Shown here piece by piece: positions 54,801 to 64,000 of a DNA stretch of 64,000 nucleotides. The notes beneath the pieces were generated by a model. That model had not been told where the DNA came from, made no database searches, and worked only from the letters and a program-made list of their open reading frames with translations. The translations under genes and the position numbers were made by a program. Source of the stretch: Cryptomeria japonica (lineage: Eukaryota > Streptophyta > Pinopsida > Cupressales > Cupressaceae); NCBI RefSeq assembly GCF_030272615.1, contig NC_081413.1, positions 18,736,285 to 18,800,284 on the forward strand, given 5' to 3'. Position 1 is the stretch's first letter; each line of letters starts with the position of its first letter.

Positions 54801-56150
54801 AGTTTGAGTTTATCATAGAACAGTTAAGGCTACCTGCATATGAGACTCCCTTATCAGACTATGTACAATTGTGGGTCCATAATCACCTTGGTACAATGAA
54901 ATATATACATATTTGCATACCCAATACATGTCACCAGATCTGTCTAGAAATCAAAAGAAGACCTTTATTCGTTAGGCATCTAGATACACCATTATAGATG
55001 ATACTCTATATAGAAAGGGTTTCGATGGAACTCTTCTCCAATGTTTGGATGAGAATGAAGAACACCTTTCTTTAAAATAAGTCCATGATGGAATCTGTGG
55101 GGCTCACTAAAGCAGTCCACCATTATCAAAGAAACTACTGAGAACAGGGTATTACTGGCCAACCATGGAAAAAGATGCTTACAAGTATGTACAGAAGTGT
55201 AAACAATGCCAAATGCATGGAGACCTTATTCATGCACCAGCACAAGATCTTCAACCCATCACATCACCATGGCCATTTTCACAATGGGGATTACATCTAG
55301 TAGGTAAAATAAACCCTACTTCATCCAATAGGCACAAGTTTATCTTGACAACCACTGAATACTTTACAAAATGGGTTGAGGCGATTCCTGTAACATACAC
55401 CACTAGAAAGTAGATAGCAAAATTCATGCTCAACTATATTATATGTAGATACAAAATTCCAATGTGCTTTGTTACAGATAACAGGCATCCATTTAAAAAA
55501 TAGGAAGTGAAAGAGTTGTGTGACAAATTCCACATACAACAGAGATTTGCCACACCATATTATCCACAAAGTAATGGGCAAGCAGAGGCTACAAATAAAA
55601 CACTATTGAAAATTCTTAAGAAAGTAGTCACTAACACAGGATGGGACTGACATCTCTAGTTGAATCCTGCTCTTTGGGTCTACAGAACAGGGGTACACAC
55701 ACCTACAGGAGCAACACCATATCCTTTGGTCTATGGTATAGAAGCGATACTCCCCATTAAAATAGAAATACCATCTCTAAGAGTATCCTTACAAAACATT
55801 ATATTAGAAGAAGACTACAGGGTAGAAAGGTTGCAAGAACTAGAGACCCTTGATGAAAAATGACAAACAACATTCAATCATTTACAAGGATTTCAAAATA
55901 GACTGAGATGAAGTTACAATAAAAGGGTCTGCCCACGAACCTTTCAAGTGGAAGATCTAGTACTTAAAGAGAATCAAAGGAACTTAGCAGAACGAGAAAG
56001 GCCAGGAAAATTCGAACTTAATTGGCTAGGTCCTTTCATTATAACAAGGGTCATAGGCAATGGTGCCTATCATTTGGCTACCATGGAGGGAGATCCAATC
56101 TCTGACCCTATGAACAACATGCACCTTAAGTGATATTATACCTAAGGGCT
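54801..56150 (+). pseudogene. Element D integrase, broken
   Basis: The N-terminal part (54801-55160) is shifted and carries stops. The frame MEKDAYKYVQKCKQCQMHGD (55165) holds the CxxC of the zinc site. The core has WGLHLVGKI near 55288, where the first catalytic Asp reads His; VTDNRHPFK near 55475 keeps the second Asp, and NGQAEATNK near 55575 keeps Glu. The C-terminal part includes GATPYPLVYGIEAILP and GPFIITRVIGNGAYHLATMEGD. Stops are at 55411, 55501, 55648, 55861 and 56131; the natural end is near 56150. Confidence 0.85.
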
Positions 56151-58872
56151 GTGTAGTTTAGGTTTTTCTTTCCACATTGCATATCATATCATTTAAAACA
56201 CTACATAACATGTAGTTTCCTTTCTAGATGCATTGCATTTTTTTTTTAAAAGTTATGCATTCTTATATAGAAGCATCAAATAAAACAAGGCAACTGTTCG
56301 AGTTTATCATTCGTTGGCATCTAAAGAAAACAAGGGTCATCGCCTTTCTTAGATATTCAGACATGAAGTCTTTGAGGTTCTAAAGTCATTCATTCTCAAC
56401 ATTACCCTGTGATGACGCTTTACTTATGGTTGGGTAGTGGTTTCACTATTTGAGACTTGTTAACCTACAATCTATCAATTGCTATATCTCAAACACAATA
56501 AATCTCTAATTCATTCTAGACACCTAGTTGATCATATGACTAGTGAAAAATCTGAAATTTTGCTTCAGCACCGTTGTAATTGTCACACTCAAGTAGGTTT
56601 CATTACTTACAAGTCAGGGCAAGAAAAAAAAAAAAAAAGAGCTATGCCAAATATCCATCTAAAGGAAAAAAGAGCAATGATATATAACTGAAATATCATG
56701 TATACAAATGTGATAAAAAGCTTGACTATGGGAACATGCAAGTAACTCCATCATGGCTATGGACGCCTACTGGCAATGGAGCAATATTTGAGAAATTACA
56801 GTCTATAATCTCATCAGAGCTCTCAAGGCTTGCTGGCAGCGAGGCTCTATTCGAGATGCTTTTGAAGTTAGAATAATCCATGTAGCTAGTTGTATAGGAT
56901 GTTAAGGATCTTTAGTGAACACAAGAGCGGGAATTAACTCATCTGCACAAACATGGGCAAAAGAAGATCAAAGTTTCAAGAACTAATGGGGAATTTTTCC
57001 GCGTCTCCATTTGTAAATCCTAGTCACTAAGTGTGTTGAGATGAATGTTCCAAAGGGCCTTAGAGATGGATTGACCGCTTATCTATGAAATATTTTGCAC
57101 CTTCATTTTCAAGTGGTGTATTCAAATGCAAAAACAAAGACAGTCAACCTTGTTCGAATAGGAAGTGTATCTTCATCCTGCATATTGCATTCACATAGAT
57201 CATGTCGAAAATTATTTGTCTCCACACACATTCTGCAGATCATCATGTCATACAGGTCTACACACTAGGGGCATAATTGAAAAAATCAAAAAAATCAAAT
57301 AAAGTACTGAAAAAATCCAAAAAATCAGATAAATGATCCTGAAAAAATACCAAAAACATTCATATAATGTCTTGAAAATATCAACCAAAAACATCCATAT
57401 ACGATCCTGAAAAAACTTAAAATCCAAAAACATCCATATAATGTCTTGAAAAAATACCAAAAACATCCATATAATGTCTTGAAAAAATACCAAAAACATC
57501 CATATAATGTCTTGAAAGAAAATACCAAAAACATTCAAATACGATCCTTAAAAAATCCAAAAAATCGGATACGATCCTGAAAAAATCAACCAAAAACATT
57601 TGCAAAACAATCCTTCAAAAAAAAAAATCAAAAACATTCAAATATCAATCTACATAATCCAAAAACATCAAAAAAAGTTCTTGGAAAAGAACTAAAAATC
57701 GAAGATCAATCAATCAGAAAAACTTGCAATAAAATGTCTTGTGAGAAAAGAAATACCCTAGTAGATATCCAGCAAACACTTCGCACGAAGTTAACAAAGA
57801 ATACAACTATCTAGTCAAACATCTGCAATCAACTGATCAAACTGTCTTATCAATTGTATCATATCCATATCAACATGATCATTATCTTGTCTTAAACAGA
57901 AGAGGATACACTCGAAATCAGAAAGGTCAGTCTTAAATGGGGTCCGCAACTTTCTGAGATCAGACATTATGAACCATCACATCAAACAACTGAGAACGAA
58001 GGCACAAGGTCAGTATAGCTGCTGAATTTTGTCTGGGCCAGTCTTTATCTTTTTATCATTTGGCGACAAATATTGTTCCTATGCTACTCAAGGATGTCCA
58101 CAAGTGACTAGAGGAGCCATGATGGGCATTATCTTTTTCTTTGTTTACTGTTTGTGGTGTGAATTGATGAAATTCTAGGGAAATTTCTCTAGTGGGTGTT
58201 TGTGATAAGAGCCTTAACATCAAGGTGAAATCGCCACACATACCTCAACCCCTAACGCAATTCCCAGAATGGAGGGTTCACTCCTTGTCTGCTACGTGTT
58301 TGTTTCTTCAATGAGATATCTTTACATCTTGGTTCCTTATACCCTGATGTGCTAAGCTTCATTGTTCAATAATAAGGCTCAGTGATGAGTATATATTGAT
58401 GCAACAAAATATGTGACACAGGTTCGTGATTCATTCAATTTCATTCTTATTTTTATCTCTTTTGCTTATTGATAGTTTGTTGGCTTCTCATCTTCTGTCT
58501 AAATCACATTCTTTCTAACATTCTTTCTATCATCAATTTTTCTCTCTATCATATGACTAACATTTCTTCAAAGTTTATCCGAGTTAAAATTGGTTCAACC
58601 ATTATCATACAAAAAAAAGATTCATTTGCATTGTGTAATAGACTCATTTGGATTTCATTATAGATTCATTTGCATTCATCTTTCATACATGTGTTACCAT
58701 TACACTTAGAATCATATAAATTCAAATAGATATGCATCATAGATCCCATAAGCATACATGGAAAGCAAAACAATACATAGATCATTACCAAAACCTGCAT
58801 GCTATATGTATAACTCAAAAATGATAATTTTTGTGAATACAATAAATAAGCCCGAAGGCTCAGATAACATGA
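56151..58872 (+). other. Element D post-pol noncoding region
   Basis: No gene is supported on the + strand. It holds two related phrases, GGCTATGGACGCCTACTGGC (56754) and AGGCTTGCTGGCAGCGAGGC (56826), each followed by a TATTTGAGA/TATTCGAGA end; the CCAAAAACAT repeats at 57290-57670; and AATAAGGCTCAGTGATGA at 58371-58388, matching the block in A and B. The antisense PMD gene ends at 58873. Confidence 0.6.
57290..57670 (+). repeat. CCAAAAACATCC tandem repeats, element D
   Basis: The unit TACCAAAAACATCCATATAA with TGTCTTGAAAAAA recurs about every 36 bp near 57430-57540, with more diverged copies on both sides. It lies where element A has a like row (12270-12480). Confidence 0.75.
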
Positions 58873-61227
58873 TCAAGCAACACTGCCTCTATCAGCAGGT
58901 GGATCCTGTCCACTAGATCCTGCCCCAGGATGTCGAGGTGGTCCCATAACACGACCACTGCTAGTCCGTCGCGAAGCAGATCTACTCGATCTCCTCCCCA
59001 TGAATGCACTGAAGCTAGGCTCTCTCTAACCCTTAGGGATGGCTCTCTCATATGCCTGTCTATAATAAATAGCCTCCTACACAGTAGTGAAATATCTCTC
59101 CCCCTGGTCACACGCATCTGTAACTACTCTAAAAAGATGATCAAAGGCATCCATAGTGATCTGACACCATCGTACTACCTCATCTCTCTCCCTCTGGAGA
59201 CGAACTCGCTCAGCCTCAAGGGCACCATAATCTGCACGATAGGTCTCTCGCTCGACATCTCATCTAGCGATATGATCCTCCAAGCTCTAGACCCGTGCTC
59301 TAAGAGTTTGTAGCTCATCCCCATCACTAGCCTCTCCTATCCCACCCTCTACAGTAGGCACATCCTCCAACTCTAGCATATCCTCATCATCATCCCCACC
59401 ATCACTGCTCAATGACTCTGAAGGATCATTGCTATCCTCATTGCTAATAGACTTCGTGTCTCCACCAATGTCTATGTCCTCATCTCTCTCTCCTCCCTCA
59501 CCACCTCCCCCATCTCCACCGCCTCCTCCCCCATCCCCACCATGTCCACCGGCTCTCTCCCCTGCATCTATCCTCAACTGCTGTCTCAGATGGAGAATCT
59601 GTTGTGCTATAATAGGAATAGCAAGATCGGTCAAAGGCACTGGCCTGTGCCTAGAAAACCACGTATCGTACTCCACCGTCATCCTTGGATCTGCCCCAAC
59701 CCTAGGGTAATGGCTACAAAGAATCAAACTCCATAGAAGCAACATGTGGCTGAATGCACACACCCCAATCAGATACCTCTTGCGAAATGCGAGAAAAATA
59801 TGCAGTAACCACAGGTGTCACCTATACCTCACTGAACTATCTGAGAACCCTCCTAGGAAGATACATCTCTATGATCCGTTGAGTCTCAAAGGTCCTCCCA
59901 ATGAGATATCTTTGCTATCGGCAGAAAGACAAGTGCACTACATCATCAGGCCAATCGGGGCAATCTAAGTACGGTCTCTAAATGAAATGCTACAATATAT
60001 CAAACTGATGTCTCCAGTACAAGGTGTTCCCCAAACCCCTATGTCTGATACCTGCTGTATACTTGAAAGCATAAGGCTCACTCGACTACAAGTCTACATG
60101 AATGACAGGCCTAGAAATAGAAATGTGCTCCCGCGCCCATGTCTGAAGCAAATTAATGCCACAACTGATAGAACGATATCCCAGATACACAATACCATGC
60201 ATCTGGTAATACAACATGGCAAGTAGACAAGGACCCCAATCATACAATCGATGATGCACAATCATATCATGGAGCACTCTGCCCCATCCAATGAGAAACC
60301 CATGACCTCGTTTGTCAGGTATCAGTAAACCACCAACAATACCGCATAATACAATGGTCAGGTCATCGTAATCTAATTGAGCCCAAGGGATCTCATAACG
60401 ACCACTAATCTGCAAATCTTGAATCTCACACTCAAAAAGTGCACATAGTCCGACAATGCCATCATCATGGTCATATATAACTCTCTCACCATGAATGGGA
60501 ATATGTAATATATGCCATACATCCTCTAAGGTAATGGATGCCTCACCAGTTGGAAGATGAAATGAACAAGTCTCAGAGTGCCACCGCTCTATCAAAGTTG
60601 TAATCATGGCCCTGTTGGTCGTAATCTCTGGCAAATGCAAAACATGGTATAGACCAAGCTGACAGATATGGTCGATCTCATCATTCAGTAAGTCAGCTCG
60701 AAGATCAAGACCACTGGATCTGCTCTGGCAATAGTATAACACTCCAATATTCTCCTACAACGAGAAAATGATCACAATATCAGATATCAGATCCAGAAAA
60801 AACCTAAAAATTTTCAAACGCGTGACAAAATGTTACATATACAACGAATGTGTGATAGTTATGACTTATGCGGTATAGAAATCACTCTTGCATGAAGATT
60901 AAAGCTAATGCGTGACAAAATGAGCGCATGCGTAACAAAAAACACTTATGCGTGAAGCTATAAATGAATGCGGAATGTTAACACTATTGCGTGACACTTA
61001 CAGCACATGCGTAGCATTTACAGCTTATGTGGTACACTTAATACTATTGCATAAAAATCGACAAGCGATTGCGTAACGAAAAGCAAAAAAATGATCAAGG
61101 AAATTTTTTGAAAAAACAAGCAAAAATAAGGAAAAAATTGGAAAAGTACCATGCCACCAGTCCCAGGAGGTCTTTGATATGAACATACTCGGTCCGACAA
61201 GTGCAATCGAGCTCTATAACTAGCCAT
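58873..61227 (-). pseudogene. Antisense plant-mobile-domain gene in element D, broken
   Basis: Exon 1 (61227-61150) encodes 26 residues (MASYRARLHLSDRV... GTGGM) before a donor GTACTT. Intron 61149-60755 ends TTGTAG. Exon 2 starts GAG in phase 0 at 60754 and reads PMD sequence: LGLYHVLHLPEI, ERWHSETCSFHLPTGEASIT, LEDVWHILHIPIHGE, VLCGIVGGLLIPDKRGHGFL, and stops at 60086. Beyond, broken frames still resemble PMD proteins (IIEMYLPRRVLR; DTWFSRHRPVPL near 59680), then a Gly/Asp-rich part (59590-59330) and a Ser/Arg/Gly-rich tail ending GSVA at TGA 58875-58873. PMD proteins act in the nucleus in plants. The layout matches element B's antisense gene. Confidence 0.78.
60816..61080 (-). repeat. CACGCAATCGC motif array in the antisense PMD intron of D
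   Basis: Read on the minus strand, about eleven copies occur, e.g. GTTACGCAATCGCTTGTC, GTCACGCAATAGTG, TTCACGCATAAGTG, GTTACGCATGCGCTC, GTCACGCATTAGC and GTCACGCGTTTG, spaced about 20-30 bp. They fill most of the 395 bp intron and match the leader motif at 35363-35466 and 35896-36028. Confidence 0.83.
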
Positions 61228-61572
61228 GATGATCAAATACGCCGAAAACAACACACAAATTTCACAGAAACCAAGGAATTACCAAATTACAAATGAGCAA
61301 ATGAAATCCTAGAATTCTCTATTTATAGCTCAAAAATTAGGGTTTTGCGACATGTCGACGCTCATGGTCCCCGCTAGCTTCAAACAACTTGTAGCCTATT
61401 CAAACGATCTCGAAATGACATGAAATTTCACACACTTGCTCTTTATACTGGTATCGAAAACATGGTCTCAATTTTTGAATTTTCCGACTACATTTTCCAA
61501 GGGGGCATATTTACACTATACAACAACACCGGGGCATACCGAGGCATACTGGGGCATACTTTTTTTCATTTT
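61228..61572 (+). other. Element D region between antisense gene and PPT
   Basis: This should hold the antisense gene's promoter. On the minus strand TATAAATAGAG at 61326-61316 is a good TATA box about 95 bp before the antisense ATG, and TATAAAGAG (61446) is another candidate. On the + strand three GGGGCATAC phrases occur at 61530-61560, near the place where A and B have GAGGGGGCATA. Confidence 0.55.
61316..61326 (-). promoter_or_regulatory. Candidate TATA box for the antisense PMD gene
   Basis: The minus strand reads TATAAATAGAG, a strong plant TATA consensus, about 90-100 bp upstream of the antisense start codon at 61227. Its place fits a promoter firing inward from the 3' end of element D. 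Start-site data would decide. Confidence 0.6.
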
Positions 61573-61617
61573 CTTTGAAACAATGTCATTCCGACTTTGT
61601 CTCAAAAAGGGGGCAAA
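61573..61617 (+). promoter_or_regulatory. Element D pre-PPT stem-loop and polypurine tract
   Basis: CTTTGAAACAA (61573-61583) pairs with TTGTCTCAAA (61597-61606). AAAAAGGGGGCAAA ends at the LTR start 61618. The layout is as in A and B. Confidence 0.8.
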
Positions 61618-62876
61618 TGTAGACACCTAAAAATGTCTCATTGATCATGTACTAATTATTCCACTAATTGATTAAATAATCTGTATTATTTAATTAATTT
61701 AATTAATCTATTTCTTCTAATTTCATATTTCCTCATAATCTTATTAATTATTCTATTTTCTTATTCTATCGTCATTTAATCATTTTAATTATTTTCTAAA
61801 TGTTAATTAAATATTTATTATTTAATTAATTATGATTAATTCCCTAATTTAAATAATCTTTATTATTTAAATAAGTTACTAATTATTCAATTTCTATCTC
61901 TAATTATCTAATCATTCAACCCTCTTCTAAATATTAATTAAATATTTATTATTTAATTAATTGTGATTTAATCCTTTAAATTAAATAATCTTTATTATCT
62001 AATTAAATTTCATTTCTAAATAATTAAATAGTTTCTTTAAATTATTTAATTAACTAATTAATTCTTCCATTTCCAAATCCCCAAATTCTAATTTCATTTA
62101 ATTTCATATTCTTCTAATTTCTTCCAAATTCAAATACATGTGCATGATTTCAAAAACCAAATTGAAAATCAAAGTCAAGCTCTAAATATATTCAAACGCT
62201 AAATTGAATTAATAAATTCAATTATTTGAATAAATATCTCATGCAAAGATTAAATTAATAATCTAAATCTAAATGCAAACACGTGCTAAATTAATTAATT
62301 AAATCATTTATCTCTTCAACTTCTATTTCCATCTTTCAATTAGCTTTTTCTAAAGTAAGCTTTTTGTGTCATCTTCTTTATTTCCTCCAATCATTCTTTT
62401 TCTTCCTTCAGTCAGCTTTTTCTCAATCAATTGACTCAATTAATCTATTCAATTTATTGAGTTTCACTCCTACAATCAACAATTCAACTATCAATTTTCA
62501 TTTGAGCTCACCTGAGTTCACACCTCTTGATCAATCTATTCCACCTTTCAATCAATCTCATCCAATTTTCTATAAATTGAGCATCCAATCTCTATTTTCA
62601 ACAATCACGAACTTTGAATCTTTGTGTCACTTGCAGGTTACCAGTGCAATATCTGAGAGCCATCATACCATGAAGAGGAGAAGAGCAATGGAAGCAATAT
62701 GCAATCTTGGGATAGGGAGCTTTAATCGATTTCATTCTTAATTCCTATTTCTTGATATTGTATCTTTTCATTGTCTAGTTTGTTAGATTTGTTGATTAGA
62801 TAGGGATTCGTGATTTCCCTTGTGCTTCTAATTGATAACTTTGTTTATTTGAAGATGAATTCTAGCATGCATTGCA
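61618..62876 (+). repeat. Element D 3' LTR
   Basis: It runs TGTAGACACC to ATTGCA and matches 33987-35234 with substitutions and an indel of about 11 bp near 61935. TATA box TATAAATT at 62571-62578. The frame 62364-62741 within it is accidental. Confidence 0.9.
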
Positions 62877-64000
62877 ACTTCCCTTAAAGTCTTCTTAAGA
62901 CTTTAATGGTTTCCCTTAAAGTCTTCAAACTTAATGGCTTATTTCTAGAGTCTTCTTAAGACTTTAATGGTTTCCCTCAAAGTCTTCAAGCATTTAATGC
63001 TTTATCTTCCTTTTTCTCATATAAATAAATTAAGATTTATTTAAATAAAATCCAAAATTCACATTCACATTTAAATAAATTAATATTTATTTAAATATCT
63101 ATCCAAATGCAAATTACACCATTTAATTGAAATAAATGATTTTATTTCAATTGAAAATCCCAAAATTCCTCCCACTTGCATTCTCCTACAAAATCCACCT
63201 GCATGCCTAAATCCCTTCTAGATTCTTCTAACTCCTTCTAATTAGCCTAATCCATCCCCTAAATATTGTCACATTCCTAAGCAACTTGGACTCACTTCTC
63301 AAAGCCCTCAAATTCTTTGAAAGGCATTTAAGACTTTAAGTCTTCAAATGGTTAACCTCTAAAGTCTTCTAAACTATTAAGTGCTGTTACATAATCATTT
63401 ATGGTTAACTCACCTTTTACCTTTGGTTAGAGACTTTCCTCTAACTTAACCATCCTTTTGACTCATGGGTTTCTTCAAAGCATTTATTTCTTTGACTAAG
63501 GTAACCATTTAACCCTTGCACATTCATTTATCCCTTGGATAAAAGGATTATCCATTAACCTAACCCTAACCCAACCCCCTAGGGTAACCATCATGTCCCC
63601 TCAAGCATTTAATGCTCCTTATCTCTCCTCTCAAGCCTCCTGATGGTGACACTTGTCTACATGGGATTGGGTTGAAAGTCTCACATGGATTGAATATCTT
63701 TCAGTCCTAACCCTTGTTAAGATTTCTCAATCTTAACCTTTCATTTCCCCATTTCTTCTATAAATAGAACCCTTCTCCTCAAGCAAAGAAGGAAGCATTA
63801 GAGTATTGTTGTTATATTGGTACTAACATAGAGATTTTTCATAGCATCACTATCTACGGTTGTATAGCATTTGTTTATCACATCCAACCATCTTGAATCT
63901 CCATATGACATCCATGGCTAGTGCAAAAAGTTGAGAGCTACACTCATGTAGAACTTGGAGAGGAGAGGAACAAGGGAAGAGCAACTATGAGCATCTTCAT
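62877..64000 (+). repeat. Element A 3' LTR, second part, running off the window
   Basis: After the D insertion the LTR resumes in the tandem TTAATGG-TTCCCTTAAAGTCTTC units, then further AT palindromes (ATTTAAATAAATTAATATTT near 63067), and a promoter-like part with TATAAATAG at 63759-63767. The LTR end is not in the window. Its total length exceeds 1.6 kb. Confidence 0.75.
63759..63767 (+). promoter_or_regulatory. TATA box of element A 3' LTR
   Basis: TATAAATAG followed by a pyrimidine-rich stretch and AAGCAAAGAAGGAAGC, a typical LTR promoter layout. Confidence 0.7.

Larger units (their letters stand above)
33987..62876 (+). mobile_element. Element D: Tat-type Ty3/gypsy retrotransposon with nested inserts
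   Basis: LTRs at 33987-35234 and 61618-62876 share over a kilobase with scattered changes and small indels. Flanks GCTTT and ACTTC are consistent with a GCTTC duplication mutated once on each side; GGCTTCCC occurs in a neighbouring copy of the host repeat. After removing a LINE region, a solo LTR and copC, the element has leader, gag, protease, G-patch, RT, two RNase H domains, integrase and an antisense PMD gene: a complete Tat layout, broken by many stops. Confidence 0.88.
1..64000 (+). mobile_element. Element A: outermost Tat-type Ty3/gypsy retrotransposon, partial
   Basis: This is the oldest element and the host of all the others. Its pieces are 1-8416 (leader, gag, pol), 11826-12945, 24735-25234 and 32539-33468 (3' noncoding region), and 33469-33986 plus 62877-64000 (3' LTR, cut by element D and running off the window). 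The pieces join cleanly once inserts with target-site duplications are removed: for example the last pol codons stop at 8416 and resume at 11826. The Tat assignment rests on a second RNase H after the Ty3-type one, a G-patch after the protease, and a long 3' region. The 5' LTR lies outside the window. All coding parts are broken. Confidence 0.85.

Noticed and set aside
56754-56860. Element D counterpart of the GGTGAAAA-hairpin units
   Set aside because: The two phrases here share GGC and CTGGCA but lack GGTGAAAA and a kept hairpin, so homology is not supported.
57248-57605. Minus-strand Phe/Trp/Cys-rich repetitive frames resembling a membrane protein
   Set aside because: They only read through the CCAAAAACATCC tandem repeats and are open in overlapping phases.
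59429-59736. + strand Pro/Ser-rich frames at 59429-59736
   Set aside because: They are the reverse of the Gly/Asp-rich part of the antisense PMD gene.
62364-62741. 125-codon + frame in the D 3' LTR
   Set aside because: The same LTR at 33987-35234 does not keep it open, and it spans TATA box and leader.
1-64000. Intact host gene
   Set aside because: Every long frame falls in a transposable element or in broken sequence; none has a promoter, exon set and open frame of its own.

Overview
The window is plant nuclear DNA made almost entirely of nested LTR retrotransposons. I see no intact host gene, rRNA, tRNA or CRISPR array. The organism is a seed plant with a large, repeat-filled genome; a gymnosperm is plausible, but the sequence does not settle it. 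Evidence for a plant: Tat-type Ty3/gypsy elements with two RNase H domains, Ty1/copia elements primed by initiator tRNA-Met, plant-mobile-domain (PMD) genes, and an L1-type LINE carrying RNase H.

Layout, outermost first. Element A (Ty3/gypsy, + strand) runs from before base 1 to beyond base 64000: leader, gag, protease, G-patch, RT, two RNase H domains and integrase at 1-8416, with its 3' region and 3' LTR in pieces further on. Four elements sit inside A: (1) copA, 8417-11825, minus strand, a copia-type element without gag-pol that carries a coiled-coil gene; (2) B, 12946-24734, + strand, a Tat element with near-identical LTRs, a nearly open gag-protease, no RT/RNase H/integrase core, and an antisense PMD gene; (3) copB, 25235-32538, minus strand, a full-length copia element; (4) D, 33987-62876, + strand, a Tat element inserted into A's 3' LTR. 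D itself contains an L1-type LINE fragment with a neighbouring unknown gene (37500-41610), a solo LTR of family B (43883-44651) and copC, 46308-51478, a recent gag-protease-only copia element. Target-site duplications support these joins: GGTAC for B, GTGAC for the solo LTR, GAAAC for copC, and one- or two-mismatch versions for copA, copB and D.

The most interesting material is in the noncoding parts of the Tat elements. B and D each carry an antisense PMD gene between pol and the 3' LTR, with a short first exon, a phase-0 intron and a PMD exon starting with GAG. The intron holds an array of a short family-specific motif, and the same motif is arrayed in the 5' leader of the same element, so it is in the same orientation in both transcripts. 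B's intron also holds about seven tandem stem-loops whose stem bases covary. A and B share GGTGAAAA-hairpin-CGCC units after pol. A, B and D share a stem-loop just before the polypurine tract and rows of AT-rich palindromes in U3. These patterns look like conserved cis-acting structure rather than decay.

All pol genes carry stops, frameshifts or deletions. The closest to open are B's gag-protease (one frameshift, one stop) and copC's gag-protease. All positions and alignments were judged by eye.
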